DNA of 64,000 nt from an uncultured Oscillibacter sp. (GCA_950097265.1 CATNDJ010000001.1:89634-153633), one strand, 5' to 3'. Shown: positions 57,701-64,000, numbered from the stretch's first letter. Notes: generated by a model from the sequence alone, not told the origin. Numbers and translations are program-made.

Positions 57701-58581
57701 TTGCCCAAGAACGGGGGGACCTTGCAACTGCCGAAACCTGGTGCAAAAAGGCGCTGGCGATAGAAGAAAAGCAAGGCAATGGGCTTGGGGCGGCCATCAT
57801 CTACCATCAACTGGGTATCATTGCCCAGGAACAGGAGGATTTTGCAACCGCCGAAGCCTGGTATAAAAAATCGCTGGCAACTAAGGAAAAACAAAAAAAC
57901 GAGTATGGTGCGGCCAGCACTTACCACCAACTGGGTTGCATTGCCCTGGAACAGGGGGATTTTACTCAAGCAGGCGCTTTCTATTTAAAATCCATCAAAA
58001 TATTCGCAAACACAAATGATAGCCATAACTTAATGATTGCAATCCGCAGCTATGCCCGTCTGCTGCGCGCGGCTACAGGTACGGAGCTCAGCCAGCTGCG
58101 GCAGTCCTGGGCGGCATGTATGCCCCAGGAACTGACGGAAATTCTGGAAAAAGTGGAGGTTGAACTGAAAATGCCAACAGCTGAATATCCTGCACACGTA
58201 CAAAAGATCGCCATATATGCCCTGGCGCAGCGGGACCCCGGCTTTGCGGAATTTTATTCGCAGTATCAAGACCAGCTGGTCCCGCCTGCCCCGCTGCCCG
58301 CAGAATTTTGGGATGAGGTGATCGCATTCGCGGAGGAGGAGCCCGCTCTTTCCTCCGAAATGAAGCGCTGCCGGGAAAACGCGCAGGCCGCCCAGACGTT
58401 CGCCGTTCCCGGCCTGCCGGAAATGGGGGTGCTGATCGCCGCGCTGTTCCTCCTGAAGACGCACATTAAAGTCCATCGGACAGAGGCCGGTAAATGGGAG
58501 TTCCTTTTGGAGCACAAAGCCTCGGATAACCATACTCTTGCTAAAATCGGGCAGATGCTCGCCGATCTTTTCAAAGGCTGA
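54781..58581 (+). CDS. CHAT protease - NB-ARC (STAND) ATPase - TPR protein
   Basis: 1266 residues, soluble, SD AAAGGAGG. The N-terminal region (about 1-390) ends in a CHAT caspase-like peptidase: catalytic His in HIVHFDGHGGYG (about 231) and Cys in VMNACRSGM (about 287). An NB-ARC-type ATPase follows (about 415-740) with Walker A IHGQAGVGKTT (about 444), Walker B CLLVWDNFES, a sensor-like LLTSRSREAW and GNPLAIRSILL. The C-terminus has six 40-residue TPR repeats (about 849-1088) and a final helical domain. This is the layout of STAND sensors that oligomerise on a trigger and unleash an effector, here proteolysis. Two membrane proteins precede it, possibly substrates or pores. The TPR region is visibly more AT-rich than its neighbours. 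Confidence 0.9.
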   Translation: MEIQIHHIENQGGGALFEVIRSTDMKRTAPVLLPDPAEVPVKGHPSRKFLPELRWYLEDYLQSPFGAYPQLAECITETMRAWGAEIFDALFAGYARDWYQDAKRQNFEDFRIKVTSDSPEIMSWPWETLYSGDDGWLALRCCIDRQLSSIGDPPPLKVASTQDEIHILYVIPRPYGEYDVSYTALAGSLMEYISEKRLPVTVDILRPPTFDQLRKSLSSRPGYYHIVHFDGHGGYGEVVDAPPGNLYAAPEGQLVFETESGEPDSIDTRLLAQLLAEYNIPFIVMNACRSGMIDSQAQDPFASVAAGLLKAGVRSVVAMGYSLYVSGAKVFIPAFYERLFSTGKVSEAVRAGRGEMRRRSARDCMVGTLPLQDWVVPVLYQQMTSESAVLAKLRSAEASGEKASPLPEGARVDGDYGFIGRGGDIQRLERAVLRQPQAAILIHGQAGVGKTTLAKGFLRWQNRTGGLSGNVFWFDFQEIHSAEYVVNQLLDKLVGTSAMAGSPEERLELLTRLLRDKPCLLVWDNFESASGIEGTEVQPQLDAEDRNVLARLLKGLRSGKSKVLLTSRSREAWLEVQSCFRVPLGGLTGEDLWEYCNAVVRDLGLTLNRKDETYAKILDKLCGNPLAIRSILLRLQNCSAKQLLADLESSFEGMEGDESTRRLQAAYAVFGGGLMERYLPVLQLTGLHEYYADTDLVKKMLDAPDCSAEPDKVDSCYHILAEAGFCTHIGENIYRLHPALRGYLLRQAPAPEPVQRSFVDVMGSLADFLTGEPLYQVKSIYQMNVANFYCARRLAEVQNMDIDYMILSQRLAYYAKEARRFAEANTLYSVLAEKAESLNHGDTLADAFHQLGIIAQERRDFTAAEVWYKKALAIEEKQGDELRAAGTYHQLGRIAEEQRDFATAEAWYRKSLEIEEKHENAPGAASTYHQLGIIAEKQRNFATAEAWYRKSLEIEERQGNELGAASTYYQLGSVAQERGDLATAETWCKKALAIEEKQGNGLGAAIIYHQLGIIAQEQEDFATAEAWYKKSLATKEKQKNEYGAASTYHQLGCIALEQGDFTQAGAFYLKSIKIFANTNDSHNLMIAIRSYARLLRAATGTELSQLRQSWAACMPQELTEILEKVEVELKMPTAEYPAHVQKIAIYALAQRDPGFAEFYSQYQDQLVPPAPLPAEFWDEVIAFAEEEPALSSEMKRCRENAQAAQTFAVPGLPEMGVLIAALFLLKTHIKVHRTEAGKWEFLLEHKASDNHTLAKIGQMLADLFKG
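57325..58044 (+). repeat. Six tandem 120-bp repeats encoding TPR units
   Basis: Repeats begin at 57325, 57445, 57565, 57685, 57805 and 57925. Each encodes 40 residues starting with HQLG or YQLG (then xIAxEQRDFATAEAWY). Units 2 to 5 are very alike at the DNA level, e.g. GAAGCTTGGTACAGAAAGTC is shared by units 2 and 3. Unit 6 is most diverged. Such arrays can gain or lose units by slippage. Confidence 0.9.
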
Positions 58582-58639
58582 ACGGGCGGAACGTAAAATA
58601 GATTTGATTCCCGCCCCGGACTACTACAGGTAAAAAATA

Positions 58640-58699
58640 AATCTCACGGTGAGACGCGATTCTTGTCGAGAATCAAATCCCACCGTGAGATTAGTTTTT
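58640..58699 (+). terminator. Compound terminator after the CHAT gene
   Basis: Outer stem AATCTCACGGTG / CACCGTGAGATT (12 bp) with an inner stem GATTCT / AGAATC, followed by AGTTTTTAT. It also lies past the end of the converging minus-strand locus. Confidence 0.8.
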
Positions 58700-58740
58700 A
58701 TGTGGTTCTCTCAGATAAACAGAGGTAGTTTTATGTTGTA

Positions 58741-58943
58741 TTATGATCCGTGATACACATCGCCGGTTTTTGTTCCTGAAGCAGTATTATTAGCACGGCC
58801 CATAGAATACTGCGTGATTGTCTCCACCATATAAAAGCCATCGCCTAAATCAACAACATTCTTTTCAGGTTCATCGGCATACTCCAAAGTTGCTATTGTG
58901 GACAAAATCGCTATAGTCAGGCACAAAGCACAAATTTTTTCAT
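58741..58943 (-). pseudogene. Frameshifted small exported protein (DUF6147-like)
   Basis: The natural start, ATG at 58943, overlaps the upstream stop (ATGA) and follows GGAGG, but reads only MKKFVLCA before a stop. Adding one A to the A6 run right after the ATG would give a perfect signal peptide (MKKICALCLTIAILSTIATL) and then an open frame with DLGDGFYMVETIT and GTKTGDVYHGS to the stop at 58741. The pattern resembles DUF6147-type secreted proteins, which are usually longer at the C-terminus. Interpretation: a one-base deletion, slippage-based phase variation, or a sequencing error. Confidence 0.6.
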
Positions 58944-59389
58944 TTTTCTGTTCCTCCGTCAGAATGGGCATCTACAGGGGTTCGTTCAAAGGCTGCCTCT
59001 GCTTCTTCCTCGGTTATTCGGGTTGCTGGTCCTATCACCACAACTGTATCCTCGTTAAAGTAAAGTGATTGATAGTACTTATAATACAAAAGAGATGAGA
59101 TGAGAACAAATACGACCAAAATTGCTACATATATGCTACGGCGGGCCAAAAGACGTTTCTTGCGGATAGCTTTAAATTTTGACTCTCCCAAACTCGAAAG
59201 CAATTCCGCGGCACATGTGGCAGGCTCACCAAAGGTAGCTACATATTCGGTGTAATTCGCTTCCGGCTTTGCTTGCTGGAAGTCATCCAGCATCTCCGCA
59301 AGTTGGTTAAGAAGATGATTCCGGTCGGCTCTGCCGCAGAAAAGGGAGCGTTTCACACGCGATTTATACTGGTCAGCGGCTCGATTCAT
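58940..59389 (-). CDS. PadR-associated single-pass membrane protein (DUF6120-like)
   Basis: 149 residues. A cytosolic helical N-terminus (about 1-80) with LLNQLAEMLDDFQQAKPEANY and YVATFGEPATCAAELLSSL resembles the DUF1700/DUF6120 proteins that accompany PadR regulators. One membrane helix lies near 86-105 (YVAILVVFVLISSLLYY), then an acidic external tail. It overlaps the PadR gene by 17 bp and the next gene by 4 bp, so the three are tightly coupled. Its likely role is a membrane-linked partner of the PadR regulator. Confidence 0.8.
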   Translation of the reverse strand: MNRAADQYKSRVKRSLFCGRADRNHLLNQLAEMLDDFQQAKPEANYTEYVATFGEPATCAAELLSSLGESKFKAIRKKRLLARRSIYVAILVVFVLISSLLYYKYYQSLYFNEDTVVVIGPATRITEEEAEAAFERTPVDAHSDGGTEK

Positions 59390-59705
59390 GCTCTGTCTTT
59401 CCTTCCTTCAATAATAATGTGACTCCCTCTATAAAGTCGTTATAACGCGCAATCAAGTCCGCCAAGTAGAGCCGTCCCGCCTCTGTGATTTGATAATACT
59501 GCCGCCTCCGTCCGTCCGGAGCGGTTGACTTATGCAGGTCGTGAACATAATTGTTTTCCATAAGCCGGTAGAGAAGCATATAGGGAGGCACGATATTCAA
59601 TCTGTTCCCAGAGCCTTCATAGAGATTTTGCGCAATCTGATAGGCGTACATGTCCTCCTTGTTCAGCATAGCAAGAACAAGCATTTCCGCCACGGCTCGT
59701 TTCAA
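59373..59705 (-). CDS. PadR family transcriptional regulator
   Basis: 110 residues from a TTG at 59705 (GAGGAG site only 3 nt away). PadR winged helix: LVLAMLNKEDMYAYQIAQNL, NIVPPYMLLYRLMENNYVHD, RRRQYYQITEAGRLYLADLI. PadR proteins repress nearby genes until a ligand or stress is present. The reading frame stays open 13 codons further up to a CTG at 59744, giving a natural-looking SKNSPQGIEENLKRA, so the true start may be a non-AUG codon or a mutated ATG. It heads the minus-strand trio. Confidence 0.87.
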   Translation of the reverse strand: MKRAVAEMLVLAMLNKEDMYAYQIAQNLYEGSGNRLNIVPPYMLLYRLMENNYVHDLHKSTAPDGRRRQYYQITEAGRLYLADLIARYNDFIEGVTLLLKEGKTEHESSR

Positions 59706-59798
59706 ATTCTCCTCGATTCCCTGTGGGGGACTGTTTTTGGACAGAGATAATCACATCCTCCCTAAAAAATAGAAAAAGTCTCAAAAACCTATAAAATC

Positions 59799-59826
59799 AT
59801 TATATATCATTTTCCGTGTCCGTCAA
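59799..59826 (-). promoter_or_regulatory. Promoter of the PadR operon
   Basis: Minus strand TTGACG (59821-59826), 16-bp spacer, TATAAT (59799-59804). Confidence 0.75.
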
Positions 59827-59883
59827 TATGCGCCTTTCAAAAAATAATTAATATTTAATTTTTAACGGCATTGAAATTTTATC

Positions 59884-59912
59884 TTGACAAAATATTTGCA
59901 CGGTGATACCAT
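59884..59912 (+). promoter_or_regulatory. Promoter of the four-gene operon
   Basis: TTGACA (59884-59889), 17-bp spacer, TACCAT (59907-59912), 65 bp before the first gene and divergent from the PadR promoter. Confidence 0.72.
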
Positions 59913-59977
59913 TAAAAATGGTAAAGGAATACAAATTCAAAACGTAAAGGAGTACGAGTTTCAAGGGAGAGCGATCT

Positions 59978-60658
59978 ATGATTCACTTGTATGAATGCCA
60001 GCCGGTGTGCGCTAACCGCGCAAAAGGGATTTTCCCGTCCTCTGGCCGGAGTTCCGGTTCCAATTTTATGGAGAAACTGAAAAAAGCCACGGACGCCGCT
60101 GTGGAAAAAACGAAGGATACGTTGGAGCTGGCTAAAGACGATACCAGTTTACAGACTCTCCGCAGCCAGCTCACCCCCGCGTCCAAGGCCGTGCTGGACC
60201 GGATACAGGCAGGAACGGACGACATCACGAAGGACGAGTGGACCGGCTTGTGCAAGGAGCTGGAGACTCTGGGGGCCATTTCGGAGTCCGACTTCCAGTA
60301 CACCCGGGCCGACTTGCACTTCATTCCCCTGGGCTATCGTGACGAGAACGGGGAGTTCGTCGAGTACGAACTGCCGAAGGGACTGGCAAGCAAGCTGCTG
60401 AACCAGGCCAGCGGCAAACAGAGCCCTTCGGAAGACGGCTTGTGGGCGTGCCTGGACGACAGCGGCTGGACAGGCGCCCCCCTGGCGTATCTGGACAATT
60501 GGATGTCCTCCCTCTACAGCTGGCGCAGTGATTTAGCCCGGGCCCGGAACGGGGACGGGTCTCCCAGATACAGTGACTTTTCTCCTATCACCAATCAAAT
60601 CAACTCCTGCCAAAAGGTGACCGATCTGGTGCGGGAGCTCTGTCAGATGCAAACTTGA
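59978..60658 (+). CDS. Uncharacterised soluble protein, operon gene 1 (paralogue of gene 3)
   Basis: 226 residues, no signal peptide or membrane segment. A basic, Ser-rich, probably disordered N-terminus (about 1-30) precedes an amphipathic helical stretch (MEKLKKATDAAVEKTKDTLE). The conserved core (about 65-130) reads LTPASKAVLDRI...ITKDEWTGLCKELETLGAIS...LHFIPLG and is shared with gene 3 (LTDGAKKTLQRL...ISKVEWMDLMHELNAMGAIS...FHLVPLG). A second shared block near the end is PLAYLDNW...LARARNGDGSPRYSDFSPI. The core helix-loop-helix looks EF-hand-like but lacks a calcium loop. I do not recognise the family. Confidence 0.75.
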   Translation: MIHLYECQPVCANRAKGIFPSSGRSSGSNFMEKLKKATDAAVEKTKDTLELAKDDTSLQTLRSQLTPASKAVLDRIQAGTDDITKDEWTGLCKELETLGAISESDFQYTRADLHFIPLGYRDENGEFVEYELPKGLASKLLNQASGKQSPSEDGLWACLDDSGWTGAPLAYLDNWMSSLYSWRSDLARARNGDGSPRYSDFSPITNQINSCQKVTDLVRELCQMQT

Positions 60659-60674
60659 AAAGAGAGAAGAGGCC

Positions 60675-61274
60675 ATGTACATGAACATTCCAAGTCATTT
60701 TATGCCCCCTGTGTTTCCCCGCTCCGGAACGGAGAACCGGCGGACGGCCCAGGGAACCAGTCAAAAGTCCGCCTTTGACAAGTATCTGGATGTGGATCGC
60801 CAGCGGCAGTTGATGCGGGAGCTGCCGCCGGGCCGGATGCTGGATTCCGTCTACATGCAGTTCATGGATGACTATCGGGCCTGGAAAGCCCAGCAGCCAG
60901 AAACGACATTCCCGAACTCCCAGGGCTGGACCGAGGAAAACCTGACGTTTCTGCGGGAGCGTTACTCCGGGGAACTGTCCGCTTTTGAGATTTACGATGC
61001 TTTGAACGCGATGCAAAGCCTGGGCATCCTCAGTGAGAAGGGACAACGCTGCGCCATCGGGACCTATGATGTTCAGATGAAGTTGAAGGGCGGAGCTTAT
61101 CGGACACATACAGACCCGGATGCCGACGCCACGTGGCTCCACGGCTTTGACGAAGCTCCCATGGTAAAGTTTCAAAAAGTGGATGATATTATTTCCTGGG
61201 CGAAAAATTTCCGGGAGGACGATTGGCCGGATTTTATCACCGGAGCCGAGGCCATGGCCCGGGGCTGGCTTTGA
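60675..61274 (+). CDS. Uncharacterised soluble protein, operon gene 2
   Basis: 199 residues from the ATG at 60675 (AGAAGAGG site), 16 bp after gene 1. An extended Pro/Ser-rich N-terminus, then a helical block LDVDRQRQLMRELPPGRMLD, and a middle block ENLTFLRERYSGELSAFEIY followed by DALNAMQSLGILSEKG that mirrors, in spacing and hydrophobic pattern, the EW..L..EL...GAIS block of genes 1 and 3. It is therefore probably a distant relative. No signal peptide, no known motif. Function unknown. Confidence 0.72.
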   Translation: MYMNIPSHFMPPVFPRSGTENRRTAQGTSQKSAFDKYLDVDRQRQLMRELPPGRMLDSVYMQFMDDYRAWKAQQPETTFPNSQGWTEENLTFLRERYSGELSAFEIYDALNAMQSLGILSEKGQRCAIGTYDVQMKLKGGAYRTHTDPDADATWLHGFDEAPMVKFQKVDDIISWAKNFREDDWPDFITGAEAMARGWL

Positions 61275-61303
61275 ACGATATTTTGGAAGGAGAGTATACA
61301 GCA

Positions 61304-61899
61304 TGGACACCGGAGTGAACTACATCGTCAACAACACAGGCATTCCCACCTCGGAGTGGGGGAAATACAAGCCTGCGGGAGTAAACCCGGACGGGCCGTC
61401 GGTGGATTTCTCGGACCTTCTATCCGGGAAAAATCAGGAGATTGCCGATAAACTCACTGACGGGGCGAAAAAGACCTTGCAGCGGCTGAAAGCCAACCCG
61501 AACGCCATTTCCAAGGTGGAGTGGATGGACCTGATGCATGAGCTGAACGCCATGGGGGCCATCAGTGACACGGATTACCAGGGAACCGATATGATGTTTC
61601 ATCTGGTGCCCCTGGGGGATGTGGACAACCCGTTTCCGACCTCGGCAGACATGCGGGACACGCTGGACCGTATCAACCGCTGGCCGGGGAATCCCCTGGA
61701 CTACCTGGACCAGTGGGCCTTTTCCCTGCGGAAGTGGGGCGCGGAACTGTCCCAGGAGCGGAACGCCGACGGAACGCCCAAGTATAAGGACGTCTCGCCG
61801 GTCTATGACCAGGCGGCGGCCTGCGGCCGGGTGTCCAATTTAATCAAGGGCCTGCTGTCGGCGGACCTGTTCGCCTCCAAGCAGGAGGGACGCGCATGA
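61304..61899 (+). CDS. Uncharacterised soluble protein, operon gene 3 (paralogue of gene 1)
   Basis: 198 residues from the ATG at 61304, which follows AAGGAG; a longer reading from 61183 overlaps gene 2 and is rejected. The core KTLQRLKANPNAISKVEWMD, then LMHELNAMGAISDTDYQGTD, and MMFHLVPLGDVDNP are homologous with gene 1, as is the C-terminal block PLDYLDQWAFSLRKWGAELS...RNADGTPKYKDVSPV. The N-terminus (NYIVNNTGIPTSEWGKYKP) is unlike gene 1. Cytosolic; function unknown. Its stop overlaps gene 4 by 4 bp. Confidence 0.75.
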
Positions 61900-62495
61900 A
61901 TGTCGGGGCGCTTTTCGATTTGACGGCGGGCTATGCCGCGTCCCGGCGGCGGTCCTCCCGGTCCTCCGGCCCCTCCGCCTTCGCGGAGAGCCTGGCGGCG
62001 GAGCGGGAGAGCTTTTCCCACCGCTTCATCCAGAGCCCGGCCTTTTCCCTGCGGATGGGGGAAAATATCCTTTGTAGCGGCGGCGTGGGCGGCGCGAACG
62101 CGCAGACCTATGAGGCGGAGTTTACCGACGATTCCACGGACGAGGACCCCGTCGTCCGCATCCGGGGCAAGGCCAACAGCGGAACGTTCGATCACACCTG
62201 CCATATTCGCGACATTGACCCCTCCAACGCCTCCTATGCGGAGCTTGCGGCGCTGAATCGCTGGCTGTGCCGCACCGGGGCCTACCGGACGGAATTTTCC
62301 AGCCGGGAGGGGAGCGTGCTGCCCTGCGGGATGGACTGCGGGGACGTCTCGAAAAAGCGGAATTTCATCAGCGGGCTCCAAGACTTCATCGCCTCAGCGT
62401 CCAACCCTCATCATTACCCGAAATACGGCCCGGAAACCTACGCCCACGCCCGGGAGCTGCTGGAGGCGTACCGGCGGTTTTCCCGGGACGCTTGA
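61896..62495 (+). CDS. Uncharacterised soluble protein, operon gene 4
   Basis: 199 residues, start ATGA-coupled to gene 3. A Ser/Arg-rich N-terminus (SRRRSSRSSGPSAFAESLAA) is followed by a beta-strand rich middle (AEFTDDSTDEDPVVRIRGKA, then FDHTCHIRDIDPSNASYAEL, AALNRWLCRTGAY) and a helical end (LQDFIASASN...YAHARELLEAYRRF). Cysteines at TCHIRD, LCRTG and LPCGMDCGD could bind metal, but the pattern matches nothing I know. No signal peptide. It is the last gene before a strong terminator. Confidence 0.72.
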   Translation: MNVGALFDLTAGYAASRRRSSRSSGPSAFAESLAAERESFSHRFIQSPAFSLRMGENILCSGGVGGANAQTYEAEFTDDSTDEDPVVRIRGKANSGTFDHTCHIRDIDPSNASYAELAALNRWLCRTGAYRTEFSSREGSVLPCGMDCGDVSKKRNFISGLQDFIASASNPHHYPKYGPETYAHARELLEAYRRFSRDA

Positions 62496-62543
62496 CGCCC
62501 CCGCGGCGTCCCGGAGCGGAAGGCCAAATCCCTCGAGGCGTAT

Positions 62544-62582
62544 AAAAGCCACGGAAATTCATGGAATTTCCGTGGCTTTTGT
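62544..62582 (+). terminator. Terminator of the four-gene operon
   Basis: 17-bp perfect stem AAAAGCCACGGAAATTC / GAATTTCCGTGGCTTTT, loop ATG. The GGAAATTC...GAATTTCC core also occurs in the hairpin at 49185-49217. Confidence 0.9.
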
Positions 62583-62601
62583 TCTCGCTTTTCAGGCCTC
62601 T

Positions 62602-63624
62602 TCAGGAAGGATCCGTAGGTACGGTGATTTCGCCGCTGACAATTTTTTGCTCAAACTCGGAGACGGCGGTTCGCAGCTCGGGAGGGGTCTGGATCAATTC
62701 ATCATAATCGTCCGCAAACACAACGCCGCCGAATTTGTCCGCCAAGCCCAGCCAGAGCAATCCTCCTTCCAGCGTGCCGTCCTGAAGTTTCTTCATGGAA
62801 TCGTAGATCACAGCGTCATAGTTGGTATCCGTAGAGGAGTATACCCGGCCGGGAACAGAGCCCAGGTCGGCCAAAGAACTGCCAAGCATATAGTGGCCGT
62901 CCCCCTGCTCCATCACGGCCTCGCGGATTCCCATAGAGGAAGCGGCGCACCATTGCATGATAACGTCATAGCCCTCGTTGAACAGCACATTGGCCAGCTC
63001 CTTGCCCTTTGTGGGGTCTTCAAAAGAGCCTACATACATATGGGTAACTTCCACCGCGGGATCCGCCGCCTTAACGCCGGCCTCAAACCCGGCAACGGCG
63101 CGCAAGTTGTCCGCCACCTCGGCGCCGGCCAGGATCGCCACTTTCTTCGTGGTAGAAATGTTGGCCGCAACAACGCCGTTCAAAAAGCAGTTTTCCTCAA
63201 CTTTTGTATTGATAGAAGTGACGTTTTTCATGTCCAAATCCCCGAACATCAAAACAAAATGAGTGTCAGGGTACTCGGGGGCGACACGGGAGATAGCGTC
63301 CTGCATAGAAGTAAACAGGCCGAAAATCAAATTGTATCCATCCCGGGCCATGGCTCGGATGCTCTCTTCATATTCGCCGGACTCGCACTCGATCAGCTTG
63401 ATTTCATATCCGAGTTCTTTTTCCCCCTTCTGCAGGCTTGCATAAGTGAAGTCCACCACGCCGTTATCTCCGAGCTTCTGGGGAGAAACCAATGCGGCGC
63501 GCAAAGGAGCTTCCGAGGGCTCGCCGGAGCCGGATGAGCCTTCAGCAGGAGGCTTGCTGCCGCAAGCAGTCAAGACCATCAGCATTGCCAAAATGAAAGT
63601 GAGCCGTTTCATCGTTGTCTTCAT
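62602..63624 (-). CDS. BMP family ABC transporter substrate-binding lipoprotein
   Basis: 340 residues from the ATG at 63624; AAAGGAAAC precedes it. Lipoprotein signal with lipobox LTAC near residue 19, then a Gly/Ser linker. The mature protein follows the BMP/Med (PnrA-like) fold: ALVSPQKLGDNGVVDFTYAS at the start, DGYNLIFGLFTSMQDA, NGVVAANISTTKKVAILAGA and TDTNYDAV toward the end. Such proteins deliver nucleosides or purines to an ABC importer. A permease of the matching type lies immediately upstream in the same operon (42 bp gap). Confidence 0.9.
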   Translation of the reverse strand: MKTTMKRLTFILAMLMVLTACGSKPPAEGSSGSGEPSEAPLRAALVSPQKLGDNGVVDFTYASLQKGEKELGYEIKLIECESGEYEESIRAMARDGYNLIFGLFTSMQDAISRVAPEYPDTHFVLMFGDLDMKNVTSINTKVEENCFLNGVVAANISTTKKVAILAGAEVADNLRAVAGFEAGVKAADPAVEVTHMYVGSFEDPTKGKELANVLFNEGYDVIMQWCAASSMGIREAVMEQGDGHYMLGSSLADLGSVPGRVYSSTDTNYDAVIYDSMKKLQDGTLEGGLLWLGLADKFGGVVFADDYDELIQTPPELRTAVSEFEQKIVSGEITVPTDPS

Positions 63625-63666
63625 AAGTTTGTTTCCTTTCAAAATTTTTTTAAATCCTTTTCCGGC

Positions 63667-64000
63667 TTAACCGGAAAGGGAATTTGCCTTTTTCTTATCC
63701 AAGTGAAACAATGTCAAAAGTATAACGGCAATGTACGGAATCACAAGGACCAGTTCGGAGGGCAGCTGGAACAGCTGCATTTGATTGGACAGAGACTGGG
63801 CCAGGCCGAAGAAAAGCGTGATTCCCAGCAACCGCAAGGGTTTCCCCTGGCAGAACATCACTGCGCCCAGCGCAATAAACCCCCGTCCAACCGTCATACC
63901 CTCTGTGAACAGCGTCAGATATCCGATTGAGAGCTGAACGCCCGCCAGCCCGCAGAGCACCCCGCAGATGAGGTTGCAGATAAAGCGAACCAAAACAACG
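63667..64000 (-). CDS. ABC transporter permease of the BMP/nucleoside type, 3' part (runs off the window)
   Basis: The last 110 codons of a permease whose 5' part lies beyond position 64000; the frame stays open to the window edge. GVLCGLAGVQLSIGYLTLFT, GMTVGRGFIALGAVMFCQGK and three to four hydrophobic helices match the C-terminal part of the second permease (NupQ/YufQ type) of BMP-dependent nucleoside importers. It precedes the binding-protein gene, an order seen in some such operons. Confidence 0.85.
   Translation of the reverse strand, partial: VVLVRFICNLICGVLCGLAGVQLSIGYLTLFTEGMTVGRGFIALGAVMFCQGKPLRLLGITLFFGLAQSLSNQMQLFQLPSELVLVIPYIAVILLTLFHLDKKKANSLSG

Noticed and set aside
57325-58044. 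The 120-bp periodic repeats considered as a CRISPR-like array
   Set aside because: The repeats are in frame, vary at many positions, have no spacers and encode TPR helices.
61183-61303. An upstream start for gene 3 of the four-gene operon
   Set aside because: It overlaps gene 2 by 92 bp and lacks an SD; the ATG at 61304 follows AAGGAG.

Overview
The window is GC-rich bacterial DNA carrying consensus TTGACA/TATAAT promoters, strong GGAGG ribosome-binding sites and many short GC-rich intrinsic terminators. Together with pyruvate:ferredoxin oxidoreductase, DegV, a CotJC-like manganese catalase, tryptophanase, a KamA-family radical SAM protein and ECF sigma/DUF4367 pairs, this suggests a strictly anaerobic, probably gut-associated Firmicute of the Oscillospiraceae type (Flavonifractor/Lawsonibacter/Intestinimonas-like). 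That assignment is inference. I see no rRNA, tRNA, CRISPR array, phage or insertion sequence.

Layout. 0-13.5 kb: DegV lipid-binding protein, an EAL/multi-PAS protein, nifJ, an ECF sigma - DUF4367 - secreted protein module, a LytTR regulator, a cysteine-rich membrane protein and a KamA-family enzyme with an attenuator-like leader. 13.8-20 kb: phosphodiester glycosidase, then a tryptophan-catabolism unit (NSS transporter + tryptophanase) opposite a YheO/DauR-like regulator, then a GNAT. 20-35 kb is dominated by signalling: DUF342, FIST + soluble MCP, two divergent hybrid histidine kinases (one coupled to a solute-binding lipoprotein), manganese catalase, a decayed SLH fragment and a transmembrane MCP. 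35-41.6 kb is a coherent sulfur amino-acid unit: C-S lyase, DAACS symporter, glutaredoxin-like protein, a sigma-54 activator and a divergent cysteine-desulfidase-family enzyme. Both sides carry good -24/-12 promoters.

41.7-44.3 kb: a LacI-type regulator whose likely operator (AGAACGTTCT core) occurs at its own promoter and twice before a GalB-like PIG-L hydrolase, followed by a chimeric dehydrogenase remnant. 44.3-48.5 kb: a hybrid kinase - response regulator - CheX - CheY operon. 49.2-53 kb: a second ECF sigma - DUF4367 - secreted protein module, here with two tandem secreted paralogues that share a 386-bp perfectly identical block.

53-62.6 kb is the most novel part. A three-gene operon encodes a multi-pass membrane protein, a DUF4230 protein and a 1266-residue CHAT protease - NB-ARC ATPase - TPR protein, which has the architecture of a STAND-type sensor/effector. 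After a PadR locus with a frameshifted small exported protein comes a four-gene operon of small soluble proteins of unknown function, two of them clear paralogues. The window ends inside a BMP-type (nucleoside/purine) ABC transporter operon.
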